A stretch of 64,000 bases of DNA from Xanthostigma xanthostigma (taxonomy: Eukaryota; Arthropoda; Insecta; Raphidioptera; Raphidiidae): positions 43,803,201 to 43,867,200 of the forward strand of contig OY754470.1 of assembly GCA_963575645.1 (NCBI GenBank), given 5' to 3'. The translations under genes and the position numbers were made by a program. The notes beneath the pieces are model-generated. The model searched no databases, was not told the DNA's origin, and saw only the letters and a program-made list of their open reading frames with translations. Shown one piece after another: positions 1-11,388 of this stretch. Every line of letters begins with the position of its first letter. Within the stretch, counting starts at the first letter, position 1.

Positions 1-100
1 TTACCGTTCCAAGTTTCCAACATACATGTGGGGAATGCTACTAGTTTATTTTTTTGCAAATGTCATATGCTGCGCAGAAGCGAAATAACCGCAAACGCTC
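1..100 (+). repeat. Fragment of dispersed family F1
   Basis: The first bases (CATGTGGGGAATG, then ACTAGTTTA) match the 5' portion of the repeat family seen complete at 13268-13950. A GCGCAGAAG word further on also recurs in that family. Only a short degraded piece is present. Confidence 0.5.
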
Positions 101-1131
101 TGCCAGACTCGTGATTCCAAATTCACCCATTGGTAAAATAGGTACTGTTTTTTTATTCATATTTATTTATTCTGCGAAAAACAATATACATTGTATAACA
201 GTCGTCAAGAGAGAAGAAAAAAATAAATAAAAAGTTTTACATATTAAAATTAGTAGGTATAATCACTTATCGAATAAAAACAATTTGACATTAAAAACTG
301 CTTCAAAACTTTTTTAAATGTCGGCATTAGAGGTACATTTTTTATTTCATTTGGCAAATTATTATACAAAGTGACTGAAATGCGGACTTTTTCTATAGAT
401 ATTTAAGTTAACTCTTGGTACCCACAATGAGAAGATTTTTGCCTCTTGTGATCTCCTGAGTGCTAAATAGGTGATTTCTATACGCGCAAAGATGCATGAT
501 AGTATTATAAATATAAATAGATGGCAGAGTCATAATATTATAGTTAAAAAAAATGTTACGGCAAGTTTAACTTGCCTAAAATACATACCCTAAAGTCGTC
601 CTAAGCTCCTGCACTATAAGTTAATGTAGCTTATTTTATGTGTGTTAAAATCCGGCATTATTGTAATGAATACGAAAAATCAAAAAGTGAATAAAACAAA
701 ATTATTTTAAACAGAAAGACTACTTTGGGTTTACCTTTGGTTGATGTAAGGTATACGCATAATATGGAGCAGATAGTGCACGTTGTTGAAATTGAATTTG
801 CTACACTGTTTTAACAAACAGAATGTGCAGTCAGGAAATTATGTGTGGTTTGGACAGGGCTATGAAGGGTTTCGTAACCATCCACTCTCTTGAATTCACA
901 TCTACGGGCCGAGTACAAATTACGTCATCTTTTTAATGTTACCTGTTGATGCCCTATGGAAAATTAAACCACTTGTGATTTATTTAATTTTGTCATTTCG
1001 CACCTTTAGAATTACAATGACATAAGTGCAAATACTTTTTTCATGAAGACATTATATTTATTTAATGTTTAGCTTTTTAAAATTTTAGGTATACCTATTT
1101 ATACAGATTAATTAATAAGTATATTAATTTA
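101..1131. other. AT-rich gene-free stretch
   Basis: I see no frame of credible length, no splice-bounded exon and no clear repeat boundary. Composition is strongly AT-biased throughout. Confidence 0.5.
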
Positions 1132-1734
1132 TCTATACTAATATATAAAACTGAAGAGTTTGTTTATTTGTTTGAACGCGCTAATCTCAGGAACTACTGG
1201 TTCAAATTGAAAAAAAAAAATTTTTGTTGGATAGTCCATTTATCGAGGAAGGCTATAGGCTATATAAAATCAGGCTACGACCATTAGGAGCGGAGCATTA
1301 ATGAAAAATGTATCTCAAAAATAAGCTTCTATTCAGGTGAAATGCACTAACTAAATATACTCATATTAGCGTTGCCATAATACAACGCCGGCTAGCTCAA
1401 TCGGTAGAGCACACGACTGTCAATATCAGGGTCGTGGGTTCGAGCCCTACGTTGGGCGAATATATATATTTTTTTTAATTTTCTACATTGCTTTCTTCTA
1501 AGGCTTACATTTAAATTTATTTTAATTTTATTTAATTAATTAAAAAAAAATGATTAGTTAAAAAAACTATAAATACAGCTTTTTATCGACAAAAACTTTT
1601 GAACGGTAACTCCGATCATCATGAAATTTGGACACAACATTCATCTCGGTAAACTAAGATGAATGTGTGTACTCATGCTCCTCCCTTCCCCATTCGTTCT
1701 TTTACACCCGGGTGAAACCGGGCGGGACCGCTAG
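1132..1734 (+). mobile_element. Non-autonomous Helitron (H1) carrying a tRNA-Lys-like segment
   Basis: The element begins TCTATACTAATATATAAA after an A and ends with CTAG before a T, which is the Helitron terminal signature and insertion preference. Immediately before the 3' end is a GC-rich segment (CACCCGGGTG, CCGGGCGGGACCG) that can form the expected subterminal hairpin. There is no Rep/helicase coding. A second copy lies inverted at 25748-26478, sharing the same order of sequence blocks. The middle carries a 72-nt tRNA-like segment described separately. Confidence 0.85.
1387..1458 (+). tRNA. tRNA-Lys-like pseudogene inside a Helitron
   Basis: The order GCTC...GGTAGAGC (D arm, A box), GGGTCGTGGGTTCGAGCC (variable and T arm, B box) and a GGGC(G) end follows the eukaryotic tRNA-Lys layout. 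The anticodon stem is poorly paired and the loop reads CTGTCAA rather than the Lys CTCTTAA. It is probably a pseudo-tRNA. The better copy at 26132-26204 keeps the CTT anticodon. Confidence 0.7.
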
Positions 1735-3664
1735 TTTTGTTATAAATTTCCGAAATGTAGAGTGCCTAAAGTTAGGTCAATGTTCTATTAATAAACATCA
1801 ATGTTTCTGTTACGGTCTATACCTAAATTCGGTCAATGACCGAAATAAATGCGTAAACCCAAAATCTTACATTTAAACGGATATTGAGTGTTATAAAATG
1901 AGCAAAACTAGTTTTGCGCATTTTCAAACGGTGGTTTGCTGATGAACTAAAATCTGCGATCGATGCAGTTTAGCCCCAAAGTCAGTGCGGTGGATCCATA
2001 CCATTTATTTTTATTTCAGTCTACACGTGTCATGATTTAAATTTAATTTAAAATTCATTTCCGGCTAAAGTAGGCTTTAGAACTGTACATGTGGTAAACG
2101 TCTTCGGTGTTTCTCATTGGTTTTTAGATAGAAACAGTTTGTTACTGTGAAGTTGTAACATTTTATCTAAGTTTATGTTTTGTAAGTTCTACTTTATGAA
2201 GCGCCGTTAACGGGAAAGCTATTGTAATATACTCCTTTTATATACTTTACAGTTCCTTGTTATTATAATTATATATTTGCAGACAATAGAAAATTCCCTA
2301 ATCTTTTAATAATTCCTAATCCTTTCTTTTTTGATATTAAATTCTATTATTGTTTAAAACTGAGCTTGAGATAATTATTCTTTCTTAAAGACGAATTTTC
2401 AAGCCCAATATATGTTTAAAATTTAATTTAAGCTCGAGTTAGATAAGTAAAATAACGGAGGTTACATTTTTTTTAAAGATTTTTATTCTAAGTTTTTAGT
2501 GTCTAATGAAACCGAAGAGCAACGTTCACGCCGACAACAATTATTTTTGCAATTTTTTTTGTTTTTCAAGTCTGTTAATAATTATTATTGCTTACTCGCT
2601 CTCACGCGGTTATTTTCTAAACTTGAAAACTGCTGCTCATGAATAACAATAAAGAAACTTGAACAGGTAAAAAAAATATAATATATACTAATATTTACGT
2701 TCAAAAATTACTAAAATTCTGCTTACGTAATACTTGAATGGCCCCCTATATCTAACATATTGTTAGTACTAAAATGAGTTCTTATTAAAAAAAACGTGTA
2801 AAATTAAATTATAAACAATTCGTAATAAATTGTTTTCTCTAGATGTTATACCTAATCGTAAAATTATTGTTTTTTTGGAAAAAATTACAAACTTCAATAT
2901 TCCTGCATAGCTACGGAAAAGTTTTTTTTGACAATATCACATTAGAGAAAAATGGTTGTGGAACTGAATCAACAGTATTTGTTATTAATAAATTATGTTC
3001 TGTCCAGCCGTTAATATATTGCCAAATGATCAGTTAATTAATTGTCCTATTTAATAGGAAATTTATTGTATTTTTCTTGTTTTATTTCCGAAGAAAGACA
3101 AAAAAAACTGTTGTAAGTATAATCGTGAACGATTGTTTTCGATTTCGCTGCTGTTAAATATAAAAAAGTGTTTTTGAACTGGACATAAATTGCTGTTGCT
3201 CTGTAGGGGCCAGCGCTAGAGCATCTAACAACATTTTCTTAGAATAATAATTTTAAAGAATCTCTCTCTTAATTTTTAAAATTTACTGTTATATAAATTT
3301 AGCAGAATAATTTGGAGGATCTCTCATATTCATATTTGTTTGATAGAGACTTATATAGTGTCAGTTGTTGAGCGTTTACAATTCACAATCTCTCTCTCTC
3401 TCTTTTATTCATTTGGAGTATTTGAGGAAAACCATTAAAATAAAGTTAACAAAGATATCGGTAGGAGAAATATACATCAGTGTGTTTTTTATTCCGGTTC
3501 CATTGGCTAATGTTTTAGCATTGGACTTAAAAAATCTCCCAATATTTCAGCTTCCTAGATCCAAACCTGTGAACGGCGCAAACCGAGTTTGTTTCCCATT
3601 TAATTAACATGGGAAAAACGACGTTTTTACTCAAACATAGCTTTGTAAATAGTTTGTAATTTTT
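1735..3664. other. AT-rich gene-free stretch
   Basis: Nothing recognisable as a gene. There is a (CT)n run near 3390-3404 and many A/T homopolymers. Short ORFs here are low complexity and not supported. Confidence 0.5.
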
Positions 3665-3682
3665 TTTTAATTTTTGATAGCA

Positions 3683-3891
3683 GCATTTTGTAGAAAATTA
3701 AATTTCCAAAAAAAAATCCTTAGTACCTACTAAATCCGTGAGATAATTATTTTCAAATCAATTAAATGAAATCCGATTTTTATGAGAGTGTTTAAACGAA
3801 CATATCTTTGAAAATAATGAATTTACGGATTTAGTACTAAGGACCTTTTTTTGGAAAATTTTATTCTCTACAAAATGCTGTTTTCAAAAAT
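3683..3891. repeat. Foldback (inverted-repeat) element remnant
   Basis: The arm GCATTTTGTAGAAAATTAAA...TCCTTAGTAC...TAAATCCG at 3683-3739 is answered by its approximate reverse complement at 3825-3891, separated by about 85 bp. Arms carry several mismatches, so the insertion is old. No target duplication was recognised. Confidence 0.7.
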
Positions 3892-3980
3892 TAAAAGAAA
3901 AAAATTTCTACCAGCTCTCCATGTTTGAATCTTTGATTGATTTAGTTTTGAACTGAAGTTTTGGAAGAATTCTCATTTTT

Positions 3981-4548
3981 GACGTGATAACGTCTTATAA
4001 ATTGATGAATCACCAATCTTATAAATTGATAAAACACCGGCTGCATGCACGAAAAAGTGTAACGTTCGTAACGCGTAACGTTCCGCCTGACCCTGTGCGT
4101 GCTTTTCTCGAAAACGGCCCTAACGATTTGGATGAAATTTACTATAGGGACTTTGGGCGGCAAAAAATCGTTTTAGCTAGGTCTCATCTCTCGAAAAAAT
4201 CGTTTTCTTACAAATTTTATCATTATAAAAATCAATTTTTTGACGTATGAAAATACTTAAATATTGTAAGTAGGTTTTGGAATTTTATATTATAAACAGT
4301 GAAACAATTGTTTTATAAATATTATGACAGCTAATCTTTGAGACTTAAAATAAATACGAAAGAAAGAAAGTTAAAAAACAATTATATTATATGGTGAGTA
4401 ATTTAAATAAATAAAATTAACCTAAATTTGAAGCTAAAGATGCAATATCATAGATTCGAATTATTATAATTATTATATGTAGAATTTAGGTTATGTATTA
4501 CGGAATACGTTATCACGTAAAACTATCGTCCGTAAACCGACTTTACAT
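3981..4548. repeat. Dispersed inverted-ended family D, copy 1
   Basis: The left end GACGTGATAACGTC and the right-hand CGTTATCACGTAAAAC are inverted relative to each other, sharing an ACGTGATAACGT core. The same left block (AAACACCGGCTGCATG, CCGCCTGACCCTGTGCG) and right block (ATCGTCCGTAAACCGAC) recur in the same order at 50738-51383, so this is one family with a variable middle. No coding capacity seen. Confidence 0.72.
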
Positions 4549-5230
4549 AATATGGAGATGATAAACGAAATTAGAAAGGTAGGTTCTGGTACAGTTTTAT
4601 ATATGGATTTTGCAAAAAAAAATACAAATGTGCATTTGGAAAAAGATGCCGTATTGAGGAATAGAACTAAAACTTAAAATTTCGCAGTAAAATCGAATTA
4701 GCGTACTGACATATTTTTCGAACCTATTTTTATTCTCATAATTTGTTTGGCTGGGTGCTCACTACAGCTTCTATGCTGAGTCCAGTGTTTCAATGATCTA
4801 TAGTTTTGTATAAAGACACGCCCCGAAGACAGGTCGGATTTCATAGAGAGATGTGTATGTGAAGGAGGTGGGGGGAGGGGGGGCTAGTGACGTGGCGCGC
4901 AGCTTCTATAACTGAAGGGTAAAAGTGGTTGAAGTGAACATCTGGTGGCAGGACTCAACTCTGTCCCGTTAAAAGCGATGTCATGTGACACTCGAGTATC
5001 TCCCAGCTGAACCAGAGCAGGTACGTAGTCGTTCAGAAATGACTATTGTTTAACTTTCAGACAATAAAACAATCCCCAGTTACACACACTGCTACATTGG
5101 TAGCTCTATTATCGATTTGGGCGTCGAAGCTGAGTTTCGTTCATATTTAATTACATTAAAAACTGCTTTCGGAATAACTATAAACATAGCCCAGCGGCAT
5201 CCACTTAAAGTAGCAAGCACATTCATTTAT
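4549..5230. other. Gene-free stretch with a G-rich tract
   Basis: The part near 4760-5040 is less AT-rich than its surroundings. It contains a G-run tract at 4864-4883 (GGAGGTGGGGGGAGGGGGGG). A donor-like CAG/GTACGTAG lies near 5018, but no exon frame could be supported. Confidence 0.4.
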
Positions 5231-5288
5231 AAATAGTATATTGTGCAACTAGTGCGACAATGCCGCACGAGTTGCACATACTATTTTT
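5231..5288. repeat. Short palindrome
   Basis: AAATAGTATATTGTGCAACT is followed after a few bases by its near reverse complement AGTTGCACATACTATTTT, giving a hairpin of about 25 bp per arm. Confidence 0.65.
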
Positions 5289-5384
5289 TATTACGAATAC
5301 ATTAAAATTCCCAGAACAAATGTTCAATTTTAAAATACACATTTTTTGCTGTCACATTCAATATTGGTAACTATGGTAGCTCTG

Positions 5385-5504
5385 AATTTGCGTGCGGCAA
5401 ACAATAATTTCAGTGCGACAAATAAAGTTTTCGCACGCAAATAAAATTTGCGTGCGGCGAACAATAATTCCAGTGCGACAAATAAAGTTTGCGCACGCAA
5501 ATGA
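5385..5504. repeat. Tandem duplication, 60-bp unit twice
   Basis: AATTTGCGTGCGGC recurs exactly 60 bp later. Each unit also contains GCACGCAAAT, the inverse of ATTTGCGTGC, so the units are self-complementary as well as tandem. Confidence 0.75.
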
Positions 5505-5770
5505 AAATAGCCACTTTTCAACCGTAACAGCATGCGTAAAAATACCACTTTTTCCGTATGAGTAATAAAAAACCATGTTTTTCGCACGGCCAGCTGTATG
5601 TGGCTTGCTTCACAAAATCTTTATGCTTTCGCAAAAGATGGTAAAACAAAAAAAATAGCCGTCGTAGGACGCCTGGCAGATGTGAAACACATTTAAGCGA
5701 AATTAAATATTAAATTTCACCCTGTACCTAAATTTCACCCTGTAACTAAATTTTGCCCTGTCACATTAAA

Positions 5771-6180
5771 AAAATTCCAGCCAATTGGGCGACGGGACCA
5801 TTTCAACTTCAAAAATGTTGACATTAATTGATTATAATAAAAAAAATAAAATTTCTGATATTGCGTGAGGTGATGCAATGGCTAGTATTCAATATGATAT
5901 TTGCTATTCGTTGCCATGGTTACCTGCATAATATGTTCCACGTCATGTAAAAATTAATCAAAGCAAGCTTAGCTAGTTGATTTCTGACAGATCTACAAAA
6001 CAAAAGAACAGCTATTTTTTTTTATTTACAAAATATTTCCGAAACTATAAGGTTCAAAAAAAAATTTTTGAAAAAATAAATAGAATAATAAATCGTTATG
6101 AAAAGTATACCATTATTATAAACAATGTTATAGCATATATCTCTTTTGCGCATGCGCCGATTTAACCCAAAAAGATTAGG
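5771..6180 (-). repeat. Dispersed family F1, copy a (truncated)
   Basis: Reading from the right end on the minus strand, it shares with the other copies the CCAATTGGGCGACGGGAC end, the GCTATTCGTTGCCATGGTTA block, the CTGACAGATCTACAAAACAA block and the GCGCATGCGCCGATTT block. It breaks off about 6180, where an unrelated repeat also found at 28474-28565 begins. Confidence 0.75.
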
Positions 6181-6796
6181 GGTTTTGTAGTTTTTCAACA
6201 GACTGTACAAGCGCAAGCCCGCATTCGCATCTAACTTTCGAGCCTTTTAGATTTGTGGCGCGTATTATAAAAGCTAGTCAAAAACTAAAAATAAAAAATA
6301 ATAATATATAAGTACGGTTCTGTTGGAGAACTGCAAACGCTTACGTTTCTAATGAGGTTTTCACTGGACCACTCAAGTATAAACGCCATCACTTTTAATT
6401 TTTTGAAAGTGAAGGAAAGTTCGCTTTATTACATTATTGACGAATTTAATTTTCCATTTTCTCAGTTAATTGAAAGACTCTTTTTGATGCCTTTGGTTTT
6501 TTTTTTTTTTTAAACCCGAGCCACATCGAACTAATCTGTTTATAGAATAATTTAACATAAATCTTATTGAATTCCATTTCAATAGATTTTTTCTGACAAC
6601 ATATTTTAATCTTATTCCAGTCGAACATCAATTTGTGATAAATTGTAAGAAATGATTTCGAAAATTTCAAACTGTGGTCGCTAAAGGCATTTGACTAGTG
6701 CTTTTCAATGGTTTTCTCGATTAGTAAATCCGTACTACTTTTGTTTTACTTTACGTACTAGTGCAAAAAGGGTCATTTTACAACTGCTATGTACTA
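6181..6796. other. Repeat fragment plus gene-free DNA
   Basis: Positions 6185-6275 (CAACAGACTGTACAAGCGCA to GTGGCGCGTATTATAA) match 28474-28565. The rest is AT-rich without a recognisable gene. Confidence 0.5.
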
Positions 6797-7633
6797 CAGG
6801 GCTGCCAGATTTCTCTCCTCAGAAATCCGTCGGTAAGGCGAAAAGTGGTGGGGGAAGTGGTCTGAAAAATCCGTTTCCATCCGTTCGCCCGGTTCACCCA
6901 TTAATGCAATGAGTGTGAGAGAGATAGAGAGTAAAGTGAAGTATGCGGTACCATAAAGTATAAACGACACATCGACGTGTTTCCACCTTCATTATGGCTT
7001 TATTATTAACATTATTAAATGAATTTCGTATAAGACGTTGAATTTACTTTTACTTACAAACAGACTTTAAATTGAATAGAAATGATTCATTTTTTCACAT
7101 CCAATGAATCGATTATTTCGTAGATTTTTCACATTTTTATGAAATAAAAATATTATATTGACTGTTAGAATGTTGCGATAGTAACAAACGCGGCAGTACA
7201 ATCAGTTAAATCCTCAATGTGTTTCGTAAATCCGTGTAACTCGAAACACTTGACTCCAGTTGTGTGAAAAAAACGCATCAGACAAAGATAGCGAGTCGAT
7301 ATTCATCGATATAGGTGTGTGTTTCGCGAACACATTGTTTCATACACTCTCTTATCTTTTTCTACCCAAATAGAGAGAGGAGTAGGACAGAGGTAGTGAA
7401 ATAAACGTGCTCAGATATGCTCGAATGTGCTAAAAATACCCGAATGTCCCCAAATTATCGATTATCGAGTGAAGTTTGAATTTATATGTAGTAAAAAAGG
7501 TAAAAAATTCGGAAAAGTTAGAAAATCCGTTAAATCCGTTCAGATCATGAAATCCGTTCCATTATCCGTTCAAATTTATTTCTACTCGAAAAATCCGTTT
7601 GGAACGGAAAAATCCGTTCATCTGGCAGCCCTG
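6797..7633. mobile_element. Non-autonomous hAT element with perfect 8-bp TSD
   Basis: Terminal inverted repeats CAGGGCTGCCAGAT and ATCTGGCAGCCCTG are flanked by an exact ATGTACTA duplication (6789-6796 and 7634-7641). Both the CAG...CTG ends and the 8-bp duplication are hAT hallmarks. The inner ends hold repeated AATCCGTT words (at least seven near 7500-7620), as expected of subterminal transposase-binding repeats. No transposase frame is present. Confidence 0.92.
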
Positions 7634-7641
7634 ATGTACTA

Positions 7642-7934
7642 TAGACATGAAAAGCAGCTATGTTATAGGGGGTCGTGCAAATATATTTTATCAGCACCCA
7701 ATGCTTCTCTTTTAACAAATGTTGAAAATTATCTGAAAAAAAAAATAGTTTACTACTTAAAGAATAATTGTTTAGAGATAGTTTTGTTTAATTTTTTAAG
7801 CATTAACTTTACAAAATAGGGCTTGTTGTTTAAAAACTTCAGAAATCACATTTTGTTGATCTTAAAAATTGTATCAAAAACGTGACTATTGCCGATATAT
7901 CAGCACGGGATAAGAGTTTAAATTACGAGAAATC
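7642..7934. other. AT-rich gene-free stretch
   Basis: No repeat boundary or coding frame supported. Confidence 0.4.
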
Positions 7935-8585
7935 TAAGTGGAGAATGGTACTAGTTTAGGTAAAAAATGACTTTTCAAATATTTAACAATATCTTTTCGT
8001 TTTGAGGTCCCCCGAATCCAAAAAACATATTTTTGAAAAAAACTCTGTGCGTCTGTTAGTCTGTGAACACGATACAGGTCAATCGGATGAGCGGATCGAA
8101 ACCAAATTTTGGGAGGATGTTTGGTATGCAAATATGAAGAGCCTTATTGTTTTTGGGGAAAATCGGACGCATGCGCAGAAGAGATATATGCTATAACGGT
8201 GTTTTTTATATAATAATGATATACTTTTCATAACGGCTTATTATTCTATTTATTTTCTCAAGAAAGTTTTGTTAAGAAAATGTTTTTCTAAAATTTATAG
8301 TTTCGGAAATATTTTGAAATATAAAAAAATCAGCCGCTTCTTTTGTTTTATGGATCTGTCAGAAATAAACTAGTTAGGCATGCTTCGATTAATTTTTACA
8401 TGACGTGGAACATACTATGTAGGTAACCATGGCAACGAATAGTTAATATCATATTGAATACTAGCCATAATCCGCGTCACCTCACGCGATATCAGAAATT
8501 TTATTTTCTTTATTATAATCAAATGTCAACATTTTTGAAGTTGGAATGGTCCCGTCGCCCAATTGGCTGGAATTTTTTTTTTAGA
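7935..8585 (+). repeat. Dispersed family F1, copy b
   Basis: It runs in family order from GGTACTAGTTTAGG through CTGTGCGTCTGTTAGTCTGT, GCGGATCGAAACC, CGGACGCATGCGCAGAAGAG and CATGGCAACGAATAG to GTCGCCCAATTGGCTGGAAT. No conserved frame spans the copies, so it is probably non-coding. Confidence 0.8.
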
Positions 8586-9163
8586 AATGAAAAGGTATTG
8601 AGAAATTTAGCTTCTCTAAAAAAAAGCACAAACGACTATTTATTGAACTTCAATTCATGTTCGTGTCTCCTTTCATATACTTTTGAAGGTGTTAGTGAAG
8701 TAATCAACGCAAACAAAAAAAAAAATAAAAATTGAAAGAAAAAAAAGCATCGCAATAAAAACACTTTAACGACATGAAAAAAAGTGACTTACCTACAATG
8801 CATTAAAAAGAATCGTATAAAATATTTTTTATTCGTTCATAAATTTGATTTCGATGACATAATATTCTTGCGTGGCATTGCGTTTTATGTGTAATGCCTA
8901 CGTCATCATAGCGTCGCGTCGCACTGTGCATTAGTTTTCGGTTGAGCGAGTATTTGTTGGCAGTGAGGTTGGGGGCTATTCCAAAGAGTTGGAGGCATCG
9001 ACAGGCAATCTTCTCGCCGTGTGATGAAGTGCCCCAAACGCCGTAGTCCATAGTCCATACCTTGTTTATGATGTCTTAATACGCTTCGATAGAGAAGACT
9101 TTTGGATTAATTTTTGTATAAGGATTCACTAAAAATATTTTTGTTAACGTGACTGTTTACTTA
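8586..9163. other. Gene-free stretch
   Basis: AT-rich, with a slightly more GC-rich part at 8870-9050. I found no family membership and no credible exon. Confidence 0.4.
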
Positions 9164-9230
9164 GAAAAATTCCAGTCAATTGGGCGACGGGACTATTCCA
9201 ACTTCAAAAATATTGATATTTAATATAGTA

Positions 9231-9852
9231 CTCTCTATGAATCAGTGATTGTTCACTAATTATTACAAGTGCATATTCACTATTTGTCAATGCTAGAATC
9301 GTACCACGAGAATTAGTAAATACTCACAATATGAATTAGTGAATATAAAAGTTCACTAATTATATAAGTGACCATTAAATGTCATTTCACATCAACAAAA
9401 TTTATTGATTACAGGTTTTTTTAAATCTTTATTCATTCGTTACTTTCACTAGTATAACTTTTATATTTTTACAAGTCGATTAAAAATTGAATACAAAATA
9501 AAGAATTAGAGAATTCGCGTCAAAAAAACATAACCTTCTCTTCTTTGTTAGTTATGATCCTATGTCATTGACTATAGTTTAAAATCGATAAAAAAACAAT
9601 AGTTTACTGTATGGAGGCGCCACAAGTCACACATATAAAATCAGGGATATCACTAGTCTGATAGTGAATTTTACTTTCCGGAACTGAATCAGAAGTCACT
9701 ATTTCAAATAGTGACATTTTCACTACTTCAGTTTTAGAGAGTAAATTTATTAGAGAAAATTCACTAATTTGCCGTGAAAATCACTGATTATCAAGTGACT
9801 ACAGCTTCACTTCCGGAATTAGTGAAAATTTCACCAATTCATGTGTAGAGAG
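9231..9852. mobile_element. TA-flanked TIR element inserted in F1
   Basis: Ends CTCTCTATGAATCAGTGA and its inverse TTCATGTGTAGAGAG are flanked by TA on both sides (9229-9230, 9853-9854). Joining the flanks gives ATATAGTATAATTA, matching the uninterrupted sequence of other F1 copies. The interior is full of TTCACTA/TAGTGAA words in both orientations. The TA duplication suggests a Tc1/mariner-mobilised MITE. Confidence 0.82.
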
Positions 9853-9869
9853 TATAATTATTAAGAAAA

Positions 9870-9985
9870 TACAATTTCTGATATCTCGTGAGGTGACACG
9901 TCACCTCACTAGATATCAGAAATTGTATTGAATACTAGCCATTACCCGTGGGTAATGGCTAGTATTCAATACGATATTTGCTATT
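9870..9985. repeat. Two adjacent near-perfect hairpins
   Basis: The first hairpin has TTTCTGATATCTCGTGAGGT and its inverse around ACACGT. The second has GTATTGAATACTAGCCATTA and its inverse around CCCGTGGG. Both stems are F1 sequence, so they arose by local inverted duplication in this copy. Confidence 0.8.
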
Positions 9986-10462
9986 CGTTGCCATGGTTAC
10001 CTATATAATATGTTCACGTCATGTAAAAATTAATCAATGCACGCTTAACTGGTTTATTTTTGACAGATCCATCAAACAAAAGATCGGCTGATTTTTTTTT
10101 CATTTTTAAAATATTTCTGAAACTATAAAGTTTAGAAAAAAATCTTTCAACGAAACTCTTGAAGAAATAAATAGAATAATAAGCCGTTACGAAAAGTATT
10201 CCTTTATTATTTAAAAAACATCGTTATAGCATATATCTCTTCTGTGCATGCGCCGATTTTCCCTAAAAACAGTAGGGCTGTTCATATTTGTGTGTCAAAC
10301 ATCTTCCCAAAATTTGGTTTCAATCCGTTCATCCGTTTGATCTGTATCGTGTTCACAGACACAGAGAGTTTTTCCAAAAATATGTTTTTTTGGATTTAGG
10401 TGACCTCAAAGCAAAAAAATATTGGAAAATTTTGAAAAATGAATTTTGACCCTAATTAGTTC

Positions 10463-10832
10463 CTTTAGTTGCAATGGTAAAATGAGAGGTTAGGAGACCT
10501 GACAGTCCGGACTCCAATCAAAAACGTTAATTTGTTAGCGGGACGAAATATTATTATGCCTTGCGTAACTGCGCGTTACATTTACAACTACTACATAGTG
10601 TCTGGTGCTTAATGAGGGGTGAAGGACTGCGGGGGATGCGGTGCTGAGCGTCCTGAGGCGAGCCTTCATCACGGTCCTTGATTGACGTATCCGGTGCAGG
10701 TAGATATGGGCCGTGATGGGCTGTCGTCAGTAGCTATGCCAGTTGTACAGTTTAGTGCTGATAAACCGACATTTCCGTGACATTCAGAATCCATTACGCG
10801 GGCAGCCATTGAGGACTGCCGACAGAAATGAA
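10463..10832. other. Gene-free stretch, locally GC-richer
   Basis: Positions 10610-10820 are less AT-biased than the surroundings. Translations in all frames are short and unlike any family I know. Confidence 0.35.
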
Positions 10833-10834
10833 AA

Positions 10835-11340
10835 CTTAAAAAAAAAACACACGCTTTAATAGCAAACCGAACTAAAAAGTAGAAAATAGTTATTAACAAA
10901 ATAATTCAATTATAGTAAAAAAGCTTGATATTAAATGTTACAATTATTTAATTGGTAGCTATTTATATAAAATTAGAGTTATAATGAAAATATAGTACGC
11001 TTTTTTACTATAATAATTGAATTATTTTTTTAATAATTATTTTGTACTTTTTAGTTCGGTTTGCTATTTAAGCGTGTTTTTTTAGTTTTTTATAATTTAT
11101 TTTCTTAATAGTCTTGTAACGACATCAAAAGAAAATTTTTTTCAAAATTTTCAAGTTTAAATTTTTCAAAATTTTTAAATTTAAATTTAGTTTTATGAAA
11201 TAATTGTATTGTCATCGGCCCCTGACACGTGTACAAATTTTCAAGTTAATCAAACTTCTTGAAATTCGTAAAAATTACGCTGAAAGATTCCTTTACATAC
11301 ATACAGGCAAGCTAATACAAGCGTGTTAAAAATAAATACT
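10835..11340 (-). repeat. Dispersed family J with inverted end
   Basis: The left arm (10837-10925) and its inverse (11002-11090) share AATAATTCAATTATAGTAAAA and the CAAACCGAACTAAAAAGTA words. The remainder to 11340, read on the minus strand, matches 53355-53710 (AACACGCTTATATTAGCTTG, AAAGGAATCTTTCAGCGTAA, GACAATACAATTATTTCATA). Confidence 0.75.
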
Positions 11341-11388
11341 AACATATTTTTTAAACGTAAAGATTGATACAACTATTGAAAGTACATA

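Larger units (their letters stand above)
9164..10462 (-). repeat. Dispersed family F1, copy c, interrupted
   Basis: This copy shows the F1 3' end (CCAGTCAATTGGGCGACGGG) at 9174 and the 5' blocks to about 10460 on the minus strand. It is split by a TA-flanked element (9231-9852) and by two adjacent hairpins (9870-9985) that duplicate short F1 segments in inverse orientation. Confidence 0.8.

Noticed and set aside
1387..1458. Functional tRNA-Lys gene
   Set aside because: The anticodon stem and loop are damaged and it is embedded in a Helitron.
5385..5504. CRISPR-like repeat array
   Set aside because: Only two directly abutting units without spacers, in eukaryotic DNA.
5330..5587. ORF with internal repeated peptide (LFVALxLLFAARKF)
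   Set aside because: The peptide repeat is produced by the 60-bp tandem duplication; no support as a protein.
7427..7819. 130-codon ORF
   Set aside because: It starts inside a hAT MITE, reads its AATCCGTT array (repeated KSV-type residues) and crosses the element end.
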